A stretch of DNA of 64,000 bases from positions 3,286,001-3,350,000 of the forward strand of contig NZ_CP019239.1 in NCBI RefSeq assembly GCF_001955715.1. Reading direction: 5' to 3'. The notes under the pieces are model-generated. The model searched no databases. It saw nothing but the letters and a program-made list of their open reading frames with translations, and was not told the origin of the DNA. Origin of the DNA: Rhodoferax saidenbachensis (GTDB lineage: Bacteria; Pseudomonadota; Gammaproteobacteria; Burkholderiales; Burkholderiaceae_C). Made by a program: the position numbers and the translations under genes. Below are positions 1 to 9,612 of this stretch, in pieces; position 1 is the stretch's first letter, and each line of letters begins with the position of its first letter.

Positions 1-926
1 ACTTCAATGCGGATGACTTCATGGCGCGGGTGAACTCGGATTTGATTGGCAAGTACGTGAATATTGCTTCACGTGCGGCTAAGTTCTTGCCTGATAACAA
101 ATTGGTTCCATCTGGTGAGCCTTCTCACATGAAGGCTGACAATCTTTTGAAACTGGTCAGTGAATATTACGAGCAGCGGGAATACGGCAAAGCCTTGCGT
201 GAAATCATGGCCTTTGCCGACAACGTCAACTCCCGCTTTGATGCAGCTGCCCCATGGAAGCTCGTCAAGGAAGGTAAAGCGGACTTGGCGGCCGAGAAAA
301 GCTCGGAAGCTATCCAGATGTTCCGCGTTATGACGGCGTGTCTGAAACCTGTCATGCCTGGCGTAGCGGCAGCCGTAGAAACATTCCTGCAATGTGATCC
401 ATTGGACTTTGAAATCGCAGCAATACCGCTGCCTGCAAGTCACCAAGTCGGCACTTACCAGCACCTGATGCAACGCGTCACCCCCGAGCAATTGGATGCA
501 TTGTTTGAGCCTCCAGCCCCCGTGGAATCTGCGCAAGCAGCTCCTGAAACTGTAGCAACCGTGCCTGGCGGCGAAGAGATCGCTCCGCTGATCACCATCG
601 ACGACTTCGCCAAAATCGACCTGCGCATCGCCAAGATCGTGAACTGCGAAGCCGTGGAAGGCTCGACCAAACTGCTGCGCCTGACGCTGGACGCCGGCGA
701 AGGCCGCCACCGCAATGTGTTCTCCGGCATCGCCAGCATGTACAAGCCCGAAGAGCTGGTGGGCCAACTCACCGTGCTGGTGGCCAACCTGGCACCGCGC
801 AAGATGAAATTTGGCGTGTCCGAGGGTATGGTCATGGCGGCGAGCCATGGCGACGAGAAGGCCAACCCCGGCATCTACATCCTGAACCCTTGGCCCGGTG
901 CACAGCCTGGCATGCGCATCCACTAA
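1..926 (+). CDS. metG: Methionyl-tRNA synthetase, C-terminal portion (5' truncated by window)
   Basis: Only about the last 307 codons are present; the gene enters from the left edge and the catalytic HIGH/KMSKS regions lie outside. It charges tRNA-Met with methionine in the cytosol. The visible part starts in the helical anticodon-binding domain ([14 protein letters not shown] near the left end), passes through a Pro/Ala/Glu linker encoded around 500-580, and ends in an OB-fold tRNA-binding domain (blocks [24 protein letters not shown]), the Trbp111-like appendix that dimerises long bacterial MetRS. The stop TAA lies 24 bp before nadB. By eye, the helical part uses many A/T-ending codons while the OB-fold part is strongly G/C-ending, a break near the linker. 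Confidence 0.96.
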   Translation, partial: FNADDFMARVNSDLIGKYVNIASRAAKFLPDNKLVPSGEPSHMKADNLLKLVSEYYEQREYGKALREIMAFADNVNSRFDAAAPWKLVKEGKADLAAEKSSEAIQMFRVMTACLKPVMPGVAAAVETFLQCDPLDFEIAAIPLPASHQVGTYQHLMQRVTPEQLDALFEPPAPVESAQAAPETVATVPGGEEIAPLITIDDFAKIDLRIAKIVNCEAVEGSTKLLRLTLDAGEGRHRNVFSGIASMYKPEELVGQLTVLVANLAPRKMKFGVSEGMVMAASHGDEKANPGIYILNPWPGAQPGMRIH

Positions 927-950
927 AGACGCGCAGCCACGCCCGCACCT

Positions 951-2549
951 ATGCCCACACCTATCCCAACGCCTCTGCAGTTTGATGTACTGATCGTCGG
1001 CAGCGGTCTGGCCGGCCTCTCCGCCGCGCTCTTACTGCCCGCCACCACCCGCGTGGCCATATTGACCAAACGCGCGGTGCGCGAAGGCTCCAGCGGCTGG
1101 GCCCAGGGTGGCATCGCCGCCGTGTGGGACAAAGACGACAGCTTTGCCGCCCACGTGGATGACACGCTGGTGGCTGGCGCCGGCCTGTGCGACCTGGCCG
1201 CCACGCAGTTCGTCGTGGAACAAGCGCCGCAGGCCATTGCCTGGCTGCAAAAACTGGGCGTGCCGTTTTCCAAAGAAGACGGCCACTTGCACCTGACGCG
1301 CGAAGGCGGCCACAGCGCGCGGCGCATCGTGCACGTGACCGACGCGACCGGTGCCGCTGTGCAACAAACCCTGATCGAAAAGGTCAAGGCCAGCCCCAAC
1401 GTCACGCTGTTTGAGCACCACACGTTGGTCGACCTGATCACCACCGCCAAGCTGGGCCAACCCGGTCCCAACCGGAGCGTGGGCCTGTACGCGCTAGACG
1501 ACGACACCGACGAAGTACTGACCTTCCAGGCCCCGCACACCATTCTGGCCACCGGCGGCGCGGGCAAGGTTTATCTCTACACCACCAACCCCGACACGGC
1601 CACGGGTGACGGCATTGCCGCCGCCTGGCGCGCGGGCTGCAGCGTGCAGAACATGGAGTTCATCCAGTTCCACCCCACCTGTCTGTACCACCCGCATGCC
1701 AAGTCCTTCCTGATCAGCGAAGCCGTGCGCGGCGAAGGCGGGCGATTGTTGCTGCCGGACGGCACACGCTTCATGCCCGCCCACGACGACCGCGCCGAAC
1801 TCGCGCCGCGCGACGTGGTGGCGCGCGCGATTGACTTCGAGATGAAGAAAGGCGGCTTTGACTGCGTCTACCTCGACATCTCGCACCAGCCGTTGGCGTT
1901 TATCCAGGAGCACTTTCCCAACATCTATGCACGCTGCCTGGAGCTGGGCATCGACATGGCCAAGCAGCCGATCCCCGTGGTGCCCGCAGCGCACTACACC
2001 TGCGGTGGCGTGCGCACGGATCTGTCTGCACGCACCGATGTGGAAGGCCTGTTTGCCGTAGGCGAAACCGCCTGCACCGGCCTGCACGGCGCCAATCGTT
2101 TGGCATCCAATTCGCTGGTGGAGTGCATGGTGTTTGCGCGGGCAGCTACGGGTTTGATAGCAAACTCGATTGCCGCACAGTTGGGTAAAACGCCCCCCGC
2201 CCCTCCCGCATGGGACGACAGCCGCGTGACCGACGCCGACGAATCCGTCGTGATCTCGCACAACTGGGACGAGCTGCGCCGCTTCATGTGGGATTACGTG
2301 GGCATCGTCCGCACCAACAAACGCCTGGAGCGCGCGTCGCACCGCATTGCGTTGTTGCAGGGCGAGATTCAGGAGTTCTACGCACACTTCCATGTGACGC
2401 GGGACTTGCTGGAGCTGCGCAATTTGGTGCAGGTGGCAGAGCTGATCGTGAAGAGTGCGCAAGCCCGCCACGAGAGTCGGGGATTGCATTTCAGCCGGGA
2501 CTATCCGGAAATGCTGGATGTTGCAGTTCCGACTACTTTGACGCCTTAG
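951..2549 (+). CDS. nadB: L-aspartate oxidase
   Basis: Oxidises L-aspartate to iminoaspartate, the first step of de novo NAD synthesis; FAD-dependent and cytosolic. The 532-residue product has the normal family length. The N-terminal dinucleotide fold is clear ([17 protein letters not shown]), followed by the SGWAQGG block, the substrate-site stretch [10 protein letters not shown], the arginine in SEAVRGEGG, and the [13 protein letters not shown] block that closes the FAD domain. The C-terminal helical domain carries the usual [12 protein letters not shown] sequence. It faces nadA across 285 bp, so NadB and its partner NadA are encoded convergently rather than in one operon. No clear Shine-Dalgarno precedes the ATG. 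A stretch near 2145-2166 resembles a remnant of the dispersed repeat, but weakly. Confidence 0.97.
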   Translation: MPTPIPTPLQFDVLIVGSGLAGLSAALLLPATTRVAILTKRAVREGSSGWAQGGIAAVWDKDDSFAAHVDDTLVAGAGLCDLAATQFVVEQAPQAIAWLQKLGVPFSKEDGHLHLTREGGHSARRIVHVTDATGAAVQQTLIEKVKASPNVTLFEHHTLVDLITTAKLGQPGPNRSVGLYALDDDTDEVLTFQAPHTILATGGAGKVYLYTTNPDTATGDGIAAAWRAGCSVQNMEFIQFHPTCLYHPHAKSFLISEAVRGEGGRLLLPDGTRFMPAHDDRAELAPRDVVARAIDFEMKKGGFDCVYLDISHQPLAFIQEHFPNIYARCLELGIDMAKQPIPVVPAAHYTCGGVRTDLSARTDVEGLFAVGETACTGLHGANRLASNSLVECMVFARAATGLIANSIAAQLGKTPPAPPAWDDSRVTDADESVVISHNWDELRRFMWDYVGIVRTNKRLERASHRIALLQGEIQEFYAHFHVTRDLLELRNLVQVAELIVKSAQARHESRGLHFSRDYPEMLDVAVPTTLTP

Positions 2550-2584
2550 AGGTCATGCGCTTTTTCTGAGCCCGCACCCGGGCA

Positions 2585-2658
2585 GGGGTACGCATCTCCG
2601 CGAATGTCCCCCGGGCCGTGAGGGCCCTCCTCCTTTATTTCGCTGCGATACGCACCCC
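2585..2658. repeat. Imperfect palindrome 1 downstream of nadB
   Basis: Arms 2585-2602 and 2641-2658 are inverted repeats with about 14 of 18 positions matching, around a 38-nt loop. The loop contains GTCCCCC and CTCCTCCTTTA, which reappear inverted in the loop of the second palindrome at 2718-2807. It lies between the convergent ends of nadB and nadA and could form a hairpin in either transcript. It has no T-run typical of an intrinsic terminator. Confidence 0.6.
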
Positions 2659-2717
2659 TACTCTCCCGCTACGACGGATGCTCTGTCACTCATAGACTCA
2701 CAAACCACGCCTCGCCA

Positions 2718-2807
2718 GATCGGACGGGCTAGGTGTTTTGCGCAGGTAAAGGAGGAGCCCGCGTAGCGGGCGGGGGACACGGAGCAAAACGTCTAGCCCG
2801 TCCGATC
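2718..2807. repeat. Strong palindrome 2 between nadB and nadA
   Basis: Arms 2718-2741 and 2784-2807 are 24-nt inverted repeats with 22 matches (core GATCGGACGGGCTAG). The 42-nt loop holds GTAAAGGAGGAG and CGGGGGAC, i.e. the loop of palindrome 1 in the opposite orientation, plus a nested CCCGC/GCGGG hairpin. Placement between two convergent genes would suit a bidirectional terminator; the shared loop instead suggests a dispersed mobile or REP-like family. The sequence does not decide between them. Confidence 0.75.
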
Positions 2808-2834
2808 CCCCACAAATAGCGACAACAAAGGAAC

Positions 2835-3938
2835 TCAGGCCGCCCCAATATTCGGAATCAACCCACCCACCGGCTGCCCATTCTTCAAAGCCGCAGTAAA
2901 CGCCAACATCCGGTCAATCGGCAATCGCGCGCGCAAACCAAGCGTCGGATCCACCTGAATCTCGTTGATGCCGTGTTCCAGCACCATGGCCACACCGGCC
3001 AGGCCATTCATCGCCATCCAGGGACAGTGCGCACAGCTTTTACAGGTGGCGCTGTTGCCCGCAGTGGGTGCTTCGATAAACGTCTTGCCGGGGTTCAGCG
3101 TACGCAGCTTGTGCAGCATGCCGTTGTCTGTGGCGACGATAAACTCGGTCGCGTCAAAAGTTTGCGCGGCTTTGAGGATGGCGCTGGTGGAGCCGACTGC
3201 ATCCGCCAACGAAATCACGTCCTGTGGCGATTCTGGATGCACCAAAACCTTGGCCTTGGGGTGCTCCTTGATCAGGGCTTCCAACTCAAACGCCTTGAAC
3301 TCGTCATGCACGATACAGGCGCCTTCCCAGAACACCATGTCGGCGCCCGTCTCGCGCTGGATGTAGCCACCCAGATGTTTGTCGGGCGCCCAAAGAATTT
3401 TCTGGCCCTTGTCCTTCAGCGCGCGAACAATGTCCAACGCGCAACTGCTGGTCACCAGCCAGTCGGCCCGGGCTTTGACTTCGGCGCTGGTGTTGGCATA
3501 GACAACGACCGTGCGATCCGGATGCGCATCGCAAAACGCGTTGAACTCCTTGATCGGGCAACCCAGGTCGAGCGAACAGGTCGCGTCGAGATCGGGCATC
3601 AGCACGGTCTTGTGCGGTGACAAAATCTTGCTGGTCTCGCCCATGAATTTCACGCCCGACACCACCAGCGTCTGTGCCGGATGGTCGCGACCAAAGCGGG
3701 CCATCTCCAGTGAATCGCTGACCAGTCCACCGGTTTCTTCGGCCAGATCCTGCAAGTCCGGGTGCACATAATAGTGCGACACCATGACCGCGTTCTTTTC
3801 CTTCAGCAGCCGCTTGATCTTCTCTTTGAGCGCCGTGCGCTCCGAAGGTGTGGGCTCCACCGGCACACGCGCCCACGCATGTTGGGTGCTGCAGGCAGGC
3901 TGTTCGTATTCAACGTCGATCACATCCGTTGCTGACAT
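2835..3938 (-). CDS. nadA: Quinolinate synthase A
   Basis: Condenses iminoaspartate (from NadB) with dihydroxyacetone phosphate to quinolinate, using a 4Fe-4S cluster. The product has 367 residues, typical for the long-form NadA. Visible blocks are [35 protein letters not shown], the cysteine-bearing [11 protein letters not shown] and SSCALDI, and the C-terminal [13 protein letters not shown] that supplies cluster ligands. I place the start at the ATG at 3938 rather than the GTG at 3941: the ATG overlaps the nadC stop as TGATG and has GAGGA six bases upstream. This implies translational coupling, with nadC first in the operon. Confidence 0.97.
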   Translation of the reverse strand: MSATDVIDVEYEQPACSTQHAWARVPVEPTPSERTALKEKIKRLLKEKNAVMVSHYYVHPDLQDLAEETGGLVSDSLEMARFGRDHPAQTLVVSGVKFMGETSKILSPHKTVLMPDLDATCSLDLGCPIKEFNAFCDAHPDRTVVVYANTSAEVKARADWLVTSSCALDIVRALKDKGQKILWAPDKHLGGYIQRETGADMVFWEGACIVHDEFKAFELEALIKEHPKAKVLVHPESPQDVISLADAVGSTSAILKAAQTFDATEFIVATDNGMLHKLRTLNPGKTFIEAPTAGNSATCKSCAHCPWMAMNGLAGVAMVLEHGINEIQVDPTLGLRARLPIDRMLAFTAALKNGQPVGGLIPNIGAA

Positions 3939-4807
3939 CACAGATCCTCAAAACGCATGGAAAAATCGGTCGCCTTGACGTCTTTGGTCAATGCGCCAAT
4001 CGAGATGCGGTCCACACCGGTCGCGGCGATGTCGCGCACCGTGTCCAGATTCACGCCACCCGACACTTCCAGAATCGCACGGCCTGCGTTGATAGCGACG
4101 GCTTCGCGCAATTGCACCAGCGTCATGTTGTCCAGCAGCACCATCTTCGCGCCCGCGTCCAGCGCTTCGCGCAACTGGGCCAGCGTCTCCACTTCGATTT
4201 CGATGAAGGTCGCGGACTGTGCCGCCTGCGTCGCACGGGTCAGTGCAGCGGTCACGCCACCTGCGGCTGCAATGTGGTTTTCCTTGATCAGCACGGCATC
4301 ATGCAGGCCGATGCGGTGGTTGGTTCCGCCACCGGTGCGCACCGCGTACTTCTGCGCCAGGCGCAAACCGGGCAGCGTCTTGCGCGTGTCCACAATCGCC
4401 GCGCGGTTGCCGGGTACGCTGGCAACCGCGTCCACAAACACAGCTGTTTTGCTGGCCACGGCGCTGAGCAGTTGCAAAAAGTTCAGCGCCGTGCGCTCGG
4501 CCGTCAGCAAGGCCTGGGCGTTGCCTTCGATCTCCACCACCACCTGATCGGCAACACAGCGCTGGCCTTCGCGTACATGCCAGACGATGGCGGCACTCGG
4601 GTCCAGCGCGCGCACTGCGGCCGTGGCCCAGGGTTCGCCACAGATGACAGCGGCTTCGCGTGCCAGCACGCGCGCACGTGCGCGGCGGGTGGGGTCGACC
4701 AAAGCGGCGGTCAGGTCACCGGCCCCCACGTCTTCAGTCAGGGCACGAGCCACATCAGTCTGGGCCAGGGTGGCGATGGCAGAAGGGGAAAAGTCAAAAT
4801 TAGGCAT
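3938..4807 (-). CDS. nadC: Nicotinate-nucleotide pyrophosphorylase (carboxylating), quinolinate phosphoribosyltransferase
   Basis: Converts quinolinate and PRPP to nicotinate mononucleotide, CO2 and pyrophosphate, the step after NadA. The reading frame is open back to a GTG at 4861, but homologues begin near MPNFDFSP, so the ATG at 4807 (289 residues) is preferred. Recognisable sequences are the N-terminal [12 protein letters not shown], the TRKTLPGLR motif that binds phosphoribosyl substrate, [17 protein letters not shown], and the C-terminal barrel blocks MVLLDNM and EVSGGVNL. It is the first gene of a two-gene unit with nadA, overlapping it by one base. Upstream, 117 bp separate it from the divergent DUF2167 gene, where shared promoters must lie. 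Confidence 0.96.
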   Translation of the reverse strand: MPNFDFSPSAIATLAQTDVARALTEDVGAGDLTAALVDPTRRARARVLAREAAVICGEPWATAAVRALDPSAAIVWHVREGQRCVADQVVVEIEGNAQALLTAERTALNFLQLLSAVASKTAVFVDAVASVPGNRAAIVDTRKTLPGLRLAQKYAVRTGGGTNHRIGLHDAVLIKENHIAAAGGVTAALTRATQAAQSATFIEIEVETLAQLREALDAGAKMVLLDNMTLVQLREAVAINAGRAILEVSGGVNLDTVRDIAATGVDRISIGALTKDVKATDFSMRFEDL

Positions 4808-4924
4808 AGGAGCCCAAGGATAACGGCATTGCCCACAAGACACAGAGAGACTGCATCTCACCCGTCGACCCCAATGGCTGTGTCAGAATCTTTTCCGGCT
4901 TTTATAAAAAACAGGGAGTTTGAT

Positions 4925-5854
4925 ATGCATACATGGATCGCACGCGCGATGCTGGCACTCGCGTGCCTGGTTACCTCTGCCGCCTGGGCGCAAGCGCTGA
5001 GCAAAGAGGAAAGCGACAAAATATGGGCAGATGCAACGGCAGCCTCCACCACAGGCCCCGCAAGCATCACCCTTTCCAACCAGGCGAAACTGGCACTCGA
5101 CAAAGGTCAAACATTTGTGCCACAGCCGCAAGCCGGCAAGGTACTGAATGCCATGGGCAATCCCGGTCAAGACCCTGCACTGCAGGGTTTGGTTTTCCCC
5201 ACCGACAACGCGCCGTGGTTCATGACGATCCGTTACCAGGACTCTGGCTACGTGAAAGACGACGATGCGAAAGAGTGGAACGCCGACGATTTGCTCAAGA
5301 GCTACCGTGAAGGAACGGAAGCCTCCAACGAAGAGCGCAAAAAAATGGGCGTTGCCGGGATCGAAATTTTGGGTTGGGCCCAAAAGCCCACGTATGACAG
5401 CAACACACACCGCCTGGCCTGGGCCATGTCCTCTCGCGATATCGGTGCGCCCGACAATGCACCGCAAGGCGTGAACTACAACACCTATGCGCTGGGCCGC
5501 GAGGGTTACTTCAGCATGAACCTGGTCACGGGTCTGGCCGAACTACCCACCTACAAACCGCAGGCCCACATCCTGCTGGATGCGTTGCAATTCAACGACG
5601 GGAAACGTTACGCTGATTTCAACTCCAGCACCGACAAAGTTGCGGAATATGGACTGGCCGCGCTGGTTGTTGGCGTAGCCGCCAAGAAGCTGGGATTCTT
5701 CGCAATGATTGCGCTATTTTTGGCCAAATTTGCGAAGGTCATTGCATTGGCAGTCGTCGCTTTTGGTAGCGTTGCACTCAAGTTTTTCAAGAAAAAACCC
5801 GCAGCGACGGCGCCTGTGGCGAACAACGAATCCTTGCCCCCTCCTGCTACCTGA
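4925..5854 (+). CDS. DUF2167 family membrane-anchored envelope protein
   Basis: A 309-residue protein with a Sec signal peptide (residues 1-24, cleavage likely after AAWAQ) and a hydrophobic C-terminal stretch (about 235-285) followed by a Lys-rich, Pro/Ala-rich tail. The soluble part has the DUF2167 signatures PWFMTIRYQDSGYVKDDDA, LGWAQKPTYDSNTHRLAWA and YNTYALGREGYFSMNLV. The function of the family is unknown to me; topology suggests a periplasmic domain tethered by two C-terminal helices. The ATG is preceded by an AGGGAG ribosome site. It is followed after 35 bp by an M50 protease, probably co-transcribed, suggesting a joint envelope role. Confidence 0.88.
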   Translation: MHTWIARAMLALACLVTSAAWAQALSKEESDKIWADATAASTTGPASITLSNQAKLALDKGQTFVPQPQAGKVLNAMGNPGQDPALQGLVFPTDNAPWFMTIRYQDSGYVKDDDAKEWNADDLLKSYREGTEASNEERKKMGVAGIEILGWAQKPTYDSNTHRLAWAMSSRDIGAPDNAPQGVNYNTYALGREGYFSMNLVTGLAELPTYKPQAHILLDALQFNDGKRYADFNSSTDKVAEYGLAALVVGVAAKKLGFFAMIALFLAKFAKVIALAVVAFGSVALKFFKKKPAATAPVANNESLPPPAT

Positions 5855-5889
5855 GATCTGGGCCTCACACACCTCGGTGAGAGAGTGCT

Positions 5890-6606
5890 ATGAAGCTGCT
5901 TTTACTGCTGCTGTCCGGTGTCAAACTGGGCAAGCTATTGACGACTGGCGGCACGATGTTGCTGTCGGTGTTGGTGTACGCCTGGATTTACGGCTGGCGC
6001 TATGCGGTGGGCTTTGTCCTGCTGCTGTTTGTGCATGAAATGGGGCACTACCTTGCCGCACGACAACGTGGGCTGAACGTGGGCGCGCCCACGTTCATTC
6101 CTTTCGTCGGTGCCTGGATTGAACTCAAGGACATTCCGCACGACGCGGAGACGGAAGCCTGGGTCGGTCTGGGCGGCCCACTGTTAGGCAGCATAGGCGC
6201 CTTGGTCTGCTACTTCGCTGCGCGCGAAACCGACAGCAAGCTGCTGCTGGCCATTGCCTATTCGGGCTTCTTCTTGAATCTTTTCAACCTGATTCCACTA
6301 TCGCCGTTGGACGGCGGGCGCATTACTGCAGTATTGTCTCCACGCATCTGGCTACTCGGCGTACCGGTCCTAATAGGAGTTTTCCTGTGGCGCCCCAGTC
6401 CTATGCTGGTGCTGATCGCATTTCTTGCAGCACCGCAGGTCTGGAAAGCCATCCAATACCGCTCCGACAGCCTGGAAGCCCAGACCTATTACGCAGTGAG
6501 CCCGGCTGTACGGCTGGAATACGCCAGCTATTACATGGGACTCACATTATTTCTGGCGGTCATGACCCATGATGTGCACGAAATGTTGGGGCCGGCGATC
6601 AAGTAG
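5890..6606 (+). CDS. Site-2 protease family (M50) membrane metalloprotease
   Basis: A 238-residue polytopic membrane protein. The zinc motif is HEMGH (His49, Glu50, His53) inside a hydrophobic helix, and the second ligand motif is SPLDGGR with Asp141, both in the spacing expected of intramembrane M50 peptidases. No PDZ domain is present, so this is the minimal type rather than RseP. These enzymes cut transmembrane segments of partner proteins. The directly upstream DUF2167 protein, with C-terminal membrane helices, is an obvious candidate substrate or partner, but this is inference from position. A GAGAG purine stretch lies just upstream of the ATG. Confidence 0.9.
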   Translation: MKLLLLLLSGVKLGKLLTTGGTMLLSVLVYAWIYGWRYAVGFVLLLFVHEMGHYLAARQRGLNVGAPTFIPFVGAWIELKDIPHDAETEAWVGLGGPLLGSIGALVCYFAARETDSKLLLAIAYSGFFLNLFNLIPLSPLDGGRITAVLSPRIWLLGVPVLIGVFLWRPSPMLVLIAFLAAPQVWKAIQYRSDSLEAQTYYAVSPAVRLEYASYYMGLTLFLAVMTHDVHEMLGPAIK

Positions 6607-6658
6607 CAGGCGGGCCCCGGAGCCGGGCCGGTAAAATGAACCCAACGAGGTAAATCCC

Positions 6659-6865
6659 ATGAATATCTTCCGCCGCGCGGACTACAAATCCGAAGTAACC
6701 CAGTTCATTGACACGCTCAAGGTGGCCAAACCGACGCTGGAAGCCGAGCAGCGCCAGGGACGCGAGCTGCTGTGGGACAAAAAGATCGACCGCACTGCAG
6801 TGAAAGCCTATGGCGAAGCCCGCGTGGCGCAAAAACCCTACGTCTACCAGACTAGCGAAAAATAA
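6659..6865 (+). CDS. DUF3460 family small protein
   Basis: A 68-residue soluble, highly charged protein with no signal peptide (begins MNIFRRADYKSEVTQFI; has ELLWDKKIDR and ends in KPYVYQTSEK). I recognise it as the short betaproteobacterial DUF3460 family, whose function is not known. It sits between the M50 protease and scpA, with an ACGAGG purine stretch 10 bases upstream of its ATG. The dispersed repeat begins a few bases after its stop codon. Confidence 0.85.
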   Translation: MNIFRRADYKSEVTQFIDTLKVAKPTLEAEQRQGRELLWDKKIDRTAVKAYGEARVAQKPYVYQTSEK

Positions 6866-6867
6866 GA

Positions 6868-6926
6868 GCTAAATTAGCCTCTAGCCCGCATGGGTATTGC
6901 GCAAGAAGCTCTTAATTCAATAGCAA
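6868..6926 (+). repeat. Dispersed comamonad-type repeat (copy 1) ending at the scpA start
   Basis: Contains GCCTCTAGCCCGCATG, then TTGCGCAAGAAGCT and AATAGCAAATC, the pattern shared by the other copies. It fills the gap between the DUF3460 gene and scpA, and its ATAGCAA end lies five bases before the scpA ATG at 6930. No GGAG-type ribosome site is visible between repeat and start codon. Confidence 0.8.
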
Positions 6927-6929
6927 ATC

Positions 6930-7778
6930 ATGACTTCCCCTTCTGCGGATAGCAGCGCGGACGCGGCCGACATCGCCGCCATGCCCACCGTGGTGGACAG
7001 GGTGGCACTGGCCCGCCTGTACGGCGAGCCGCTGTTTGCCATGCCGCAGGACCTGTACATCCCGCCGGACGCGCTGGAGGTGTTTCTGGAGGCCTTTGAG
7101 GGCCCGCTGGACTTGCTGCTGTACCTGATCCGCAAGCAGAATTTCAATATTCTGGACATTCCCATGCTCAGCGTGACCAAGCAGTACTTGGTCTACGTGG
7201 ACGAGATCCGCAAGCACAACCTGGAGCTGGCGGCCGAATACCTGCTGATGGCGGCCATGCTGATCGAGATCAAATCGCGCATGCTGCTGCCGCCCAAGAA
7301 GGTGGCCGAAGGCGAAGAAGCCGAAGATCCACGCGCCGAGCTGGTGCGCCGCCTGCTGGAATACGAACAAATGAAGCTGGCCGCGGCCCGCCTCAACACC
7401 ATCCCGCAGTACGGCCGCGACTTTCTGAAAGCCAGCGTCTATATCGAACAAAGCCTGCAGCCGCGTTTTCCAGATGTGCACCTGGTCGATCTGCAGGAAG
7501 CTTGGCGCGACATCCTCAAACGCGCCAAACTGATCCAGCACCACAAGATCAGCCGCGAAGAGCTTTCCGTGCGTGAACACATGAGCATCGTGCTCAAAAA
7601 GCTGCAAGGGCGGCGTTTTGTCGGGTTTGAAGACCTGTTTGATCCGTCCAATGGCACTCCGGTACTGGTGGTGACCTTTATCGCCCTGCTGGAGTTGGCC
7701 AAGGAAACCCTGATCGAAATCACCCAGGCCGAAGCCTTCGCACCCATCTACGTGCGCTTGGCCTATTCCCCCACCTGA
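6930..7778 (+). CDS. scpA: Segregation and condensation protein A
   Basis: Kleisin subunit of the Smc-ScpAB condensin that compacts and segregates the chromosome. The product is 282 residues. After a nonconserved N-terminus, the Smc-head-binding part contains EGPLDLLLYLIRKQNFNI (about residues 54-71), followed by TKQYLVYVDE, ELAAEYLLMAAMLIEIKSRMLLP and an acidic linker. The C-terminal winged helix carries VVTFIALLELAKE. ScpB is not in the window; the next genes are panB and panC. The start is close behind the dispersed repeat, so the 5' leader of this mRNA is largely repeat sequence. Confidence 0.94.
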   Translation: MTSPSADSSADAADIAAMPTVVDRVALARLYGEPLFAMPQDLYIPPDALEVFLEAFEGPLDLLLYLIRKQNFNILDIPMLSVTKQYLVYVDEIRKHNLELAAEYLLMAAMLIEIKSRMLLPPKKVAEGEEAEDPRAELVRRLLEYEQMKLAAARLNTIPQYGRDFLKASVYIEQSLQPRFPDVHLVDLQEAWRDILKRAKLIQHHKISREELSVREHMSIVLKKLQGRRFVGFEDLFDPSNGTPVLVVTFIALLELAKETLIEITQAEAFAPIYVRLAYSPT

Positions 7779-7869
7779 TCACGGGTTCGTCGCGCAGCGA
7801 CACTTTTGTTTTAGCGGTTAGTATTCGGGCCGCAAGCACCCCCCAACCCTGTTGATGGAGTTCCCTTCC

Positions 7870-8763
7870 ATGGCCCAAGAATCTGCTGGCAACGCTTCTG
7901 CTGCTGCCTCGCCTTACGGCACCCTGCCCCCGGCTTCACCGCTGGCCACCCGCAAGCCCATCAGCCTGCCGCGCATCCAGGAAATGCACACGCGCGGCGA
8001 GAAGATCACCATGCTCACGGCCTACGACGCAACCTTTGCCGCCGTGGCCGACGCCGCGGGTGTGGAATGCATCCTGGTCGGCGACTCGCTCGGCATGGTC
8101 TGCCAGGGCCTGCACAGCACCGTGGGCGTGACACTGGAAGACATGGCGTACCACACCGAAAGTGTGGCCCGTGGCCTGCGCCGTTCGCAAGGCACAGCCT
8201 GGCTCATCGGTGACCTGCCGTTTGGCAGCTACCAGGAGTCCAAAGAACAAGCCGTGCGCAGCGCCTCCGTGCTAATGCAGGCCGGTGCCCACATGGTCAA
8301 GCTGGAAGGCGGCGGCTGGACCACCGAGGTGGTGCACTTTCTGGTGGAGCGCGGTATCCCCGTCTGCGCCCACTTGGGTCTGACACCGCAAACCGTGCAC
8401 GCGCTGGGCGGTTACCGCGTGCAGGGCCGTGGCGATGTGGCCTCGGATCTGATGAAGAAACAAGCCCTGGCATTGCAGGACGCGGGCGCGTCCATGGTGG
8501 TACTGGAAATGGTGCCCGCACCGCTGTCGGCCGAACTGACCCAAGAACTCCCCCACTGCGCAACCATCGGTATTGGTGCGGGTAAAGGCACGGCCGGCCA
8601 GGTGCTGGTGCTGCACGACATGCTGGGCGTGAACCTAGGCAAGAACCCCAAGTTCGTGCGCAACTTCATGCAGGAATCCACCAGCATCCGCGGTGCGATG
8701 GAGGCCTATGTAGCAGCCGTGAAAAACGGCAGCTTCCCGGACGATGCCATCCACGCCTGGTGA
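7870..8763 (+). CDS. panB: 3-Methyl-2-oxobutanoate hydroxymethyltransferase
   Basis: Transfers a hydroxymethyl group from 5,10-methylene-tetrahydrofolate to 2-oxoisovalerate, giving ketopantoate, the first committed step of pantothenate synthesis. The core motifs are [20 protein letters not shown] (Mg-binding aspartate), [22 protein letters not shown] and [18 protein letters not shown] choose the ATG at 7870 (297 residues), preceded by GGAG nine bases upstream; in-frame TTG/ATG codons at 7852/7855 would add six residues. A non-conserved Ala/Pro-rich N-terminal extension of about 30 residues precedes the barrel. It is followed by panC after 19 bp. Confidence 0.96.
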   Translation: MAQESAGNASAAASPYGTLPPASPLATRKPISLPRIQEMHTRGEKITMLTAYDATFAAVADAAGVECILVGDSLGMVCQGLHSTVGVTLEDMAYHTESVARGLRRSQGTAWLIGDLPFGSYQESKEQAVRSASVLMQAGAHMVKLEGGGWTTEVVHFLVERGIPVCAHLGLTPQTVHALGGYRVQGRGDVASDLMKKQALALQDAGASMVVLEMVPAPLSAELTQELPHCATIGIGAGKGTAGQVLVLHDMLGVNLGKNPKFVRNFMQESTSIRGAMEAYVAAVKNGSFPDDAIHAW

Positions 8764-8782
8764 TTTTCACGACCTCTAAGCT

Positions 8783-9607
8783 ATGCAAATCATCCACACC
8801 ATCGCCGAGCTGCGCACGGCACTGAACGCCTACCGCCACCCCGCCGTGGTGCCCACCATGGGCAACCTGCACGCAGGCCACTTGGCCCTGGTGCGCCAGG
8901 CCAAGCCGCTAGGCGATGTGACCGTCTCCACCATCTTTGTGAACCGGCTGCAGTTCGCACCGCACGAAGACTTCGACACCTACCCGCGCACGCTGGAAGC
9001 CGACTGCGCCCAGCTCGAAGCGGCCGGCTGCGACATCGTGTTTGCGCCGAAAGAGGCAGAGCTGTACCCCCAGCCACAAACCTTCAAGATGCACCCGCCC
9101 ACCGAGCTGGCCGACATTCTGGAAGGCCACTTCCGCCCCGGCTTTTTCATTGGCGTGTGTACCGTAGTGATGAAGCTGCTGGCCTGCACCCAGGCTCGCA
9201 CTGCGCTGTTTGGCAAAAAGGATTACCAGCAGCTCATGGTCATCCGCAACATGGTCAAGCAGTTTGCCTTGCCCGTGGACGTGATTGGCGGCGAGACCCA
9301 ACGCAACGAAGCCGGCTTGGCCCTGTCCAGCCGCAACGGTTACCTGAGCCCGACGCAGCGTGAAGAGGCTTTGCTGCTGTCGGCCACGCTCAAGAAAATC
9401 GTGGCCGCCTTGCGCGCGGGCGGTGCAGACATCAACGCCCTCGAAACCGAGGCCATGCTGACCCTGCGCAGCGCGGGCTGGATGCCCGACTACGTCGCAG
9501 TGCGCCGCCAGGCCGACCTGCAGGCGCCGCAGCCCGGCGACCCCATGGTGGTATTGGCCGCAGCCCGACTGGGCTCCACGCGGCTGATCGACAACATGGA
9601 GGTGTGA
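8783..9607 (+). CDS. panC: Pantothenate synthetase (pantoate-beta-alanine ligase)
   Basis: Joins pantoate and beta-alanine with ATP to form pantothenate. The product of 274 residues is near the usual 280. Nucleotidyltransferase signatures are present: PTMGNLHAGHLALV (HIGH-type motif), TIFVNRLQF, the pantoate-binding GVCTVVMKL, FGKKDYQQL, and the KMSKS-like LSSRNGYLSP. It is co-oriented with panB, 19 bp downstream, so this is a panBC operon; panD is not in the window. The end overlaps the ribosome-binding region of the next small gene. Confidence 0.96.
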   Translation: MQIIHTIAELRTALNAYRHPAVVPTMGNLHAGHLALVRQAKPLGDVTVSTIFVNRLQFAPHEDFDTYPRTLEADCAQLEAAGCDIVFAPKEAELYPQPQTFKMHPPTELADILEGHFRPGFFIGVCTVVMKLLACTQARTALFGKKDYQQLMVIRNMVKQFALPVDVIGGETQRNEAGLALSSRNGYLSPTQREEALLLSATLKKIVAALRAGGADINALETEAMLTLRSAGWMPDYVAVRRQADLQAPQPGDPMVVLAAARLGSTRLIDNMEV

Positions 9608-9612
9608 GCCCC

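Noticed and set aside
2140..2170. Possible dispersed-repeat remnant in nadB (GGGCAGCTACGG then TTTGATAGCAAA)
   Set aside because: Only one end of the repeat is recognisable and the match is short; not strong enough to list as a copy.
4808..4861. GTG-initiated N-terminal extension of NadC
   Set aside because: The 18 extra residues are Cys/Arg-rich and outside the usual family start at MPNFDF.
3848..4924. Long plus-strand extension upstream of the DUF2167 signal peptide
   Set aside because: It runs antisense through nadC, gives low-complexity His/Arg/Gln-rich protein, and the real gene has a clear signal peptide and ribosome site at 4925.
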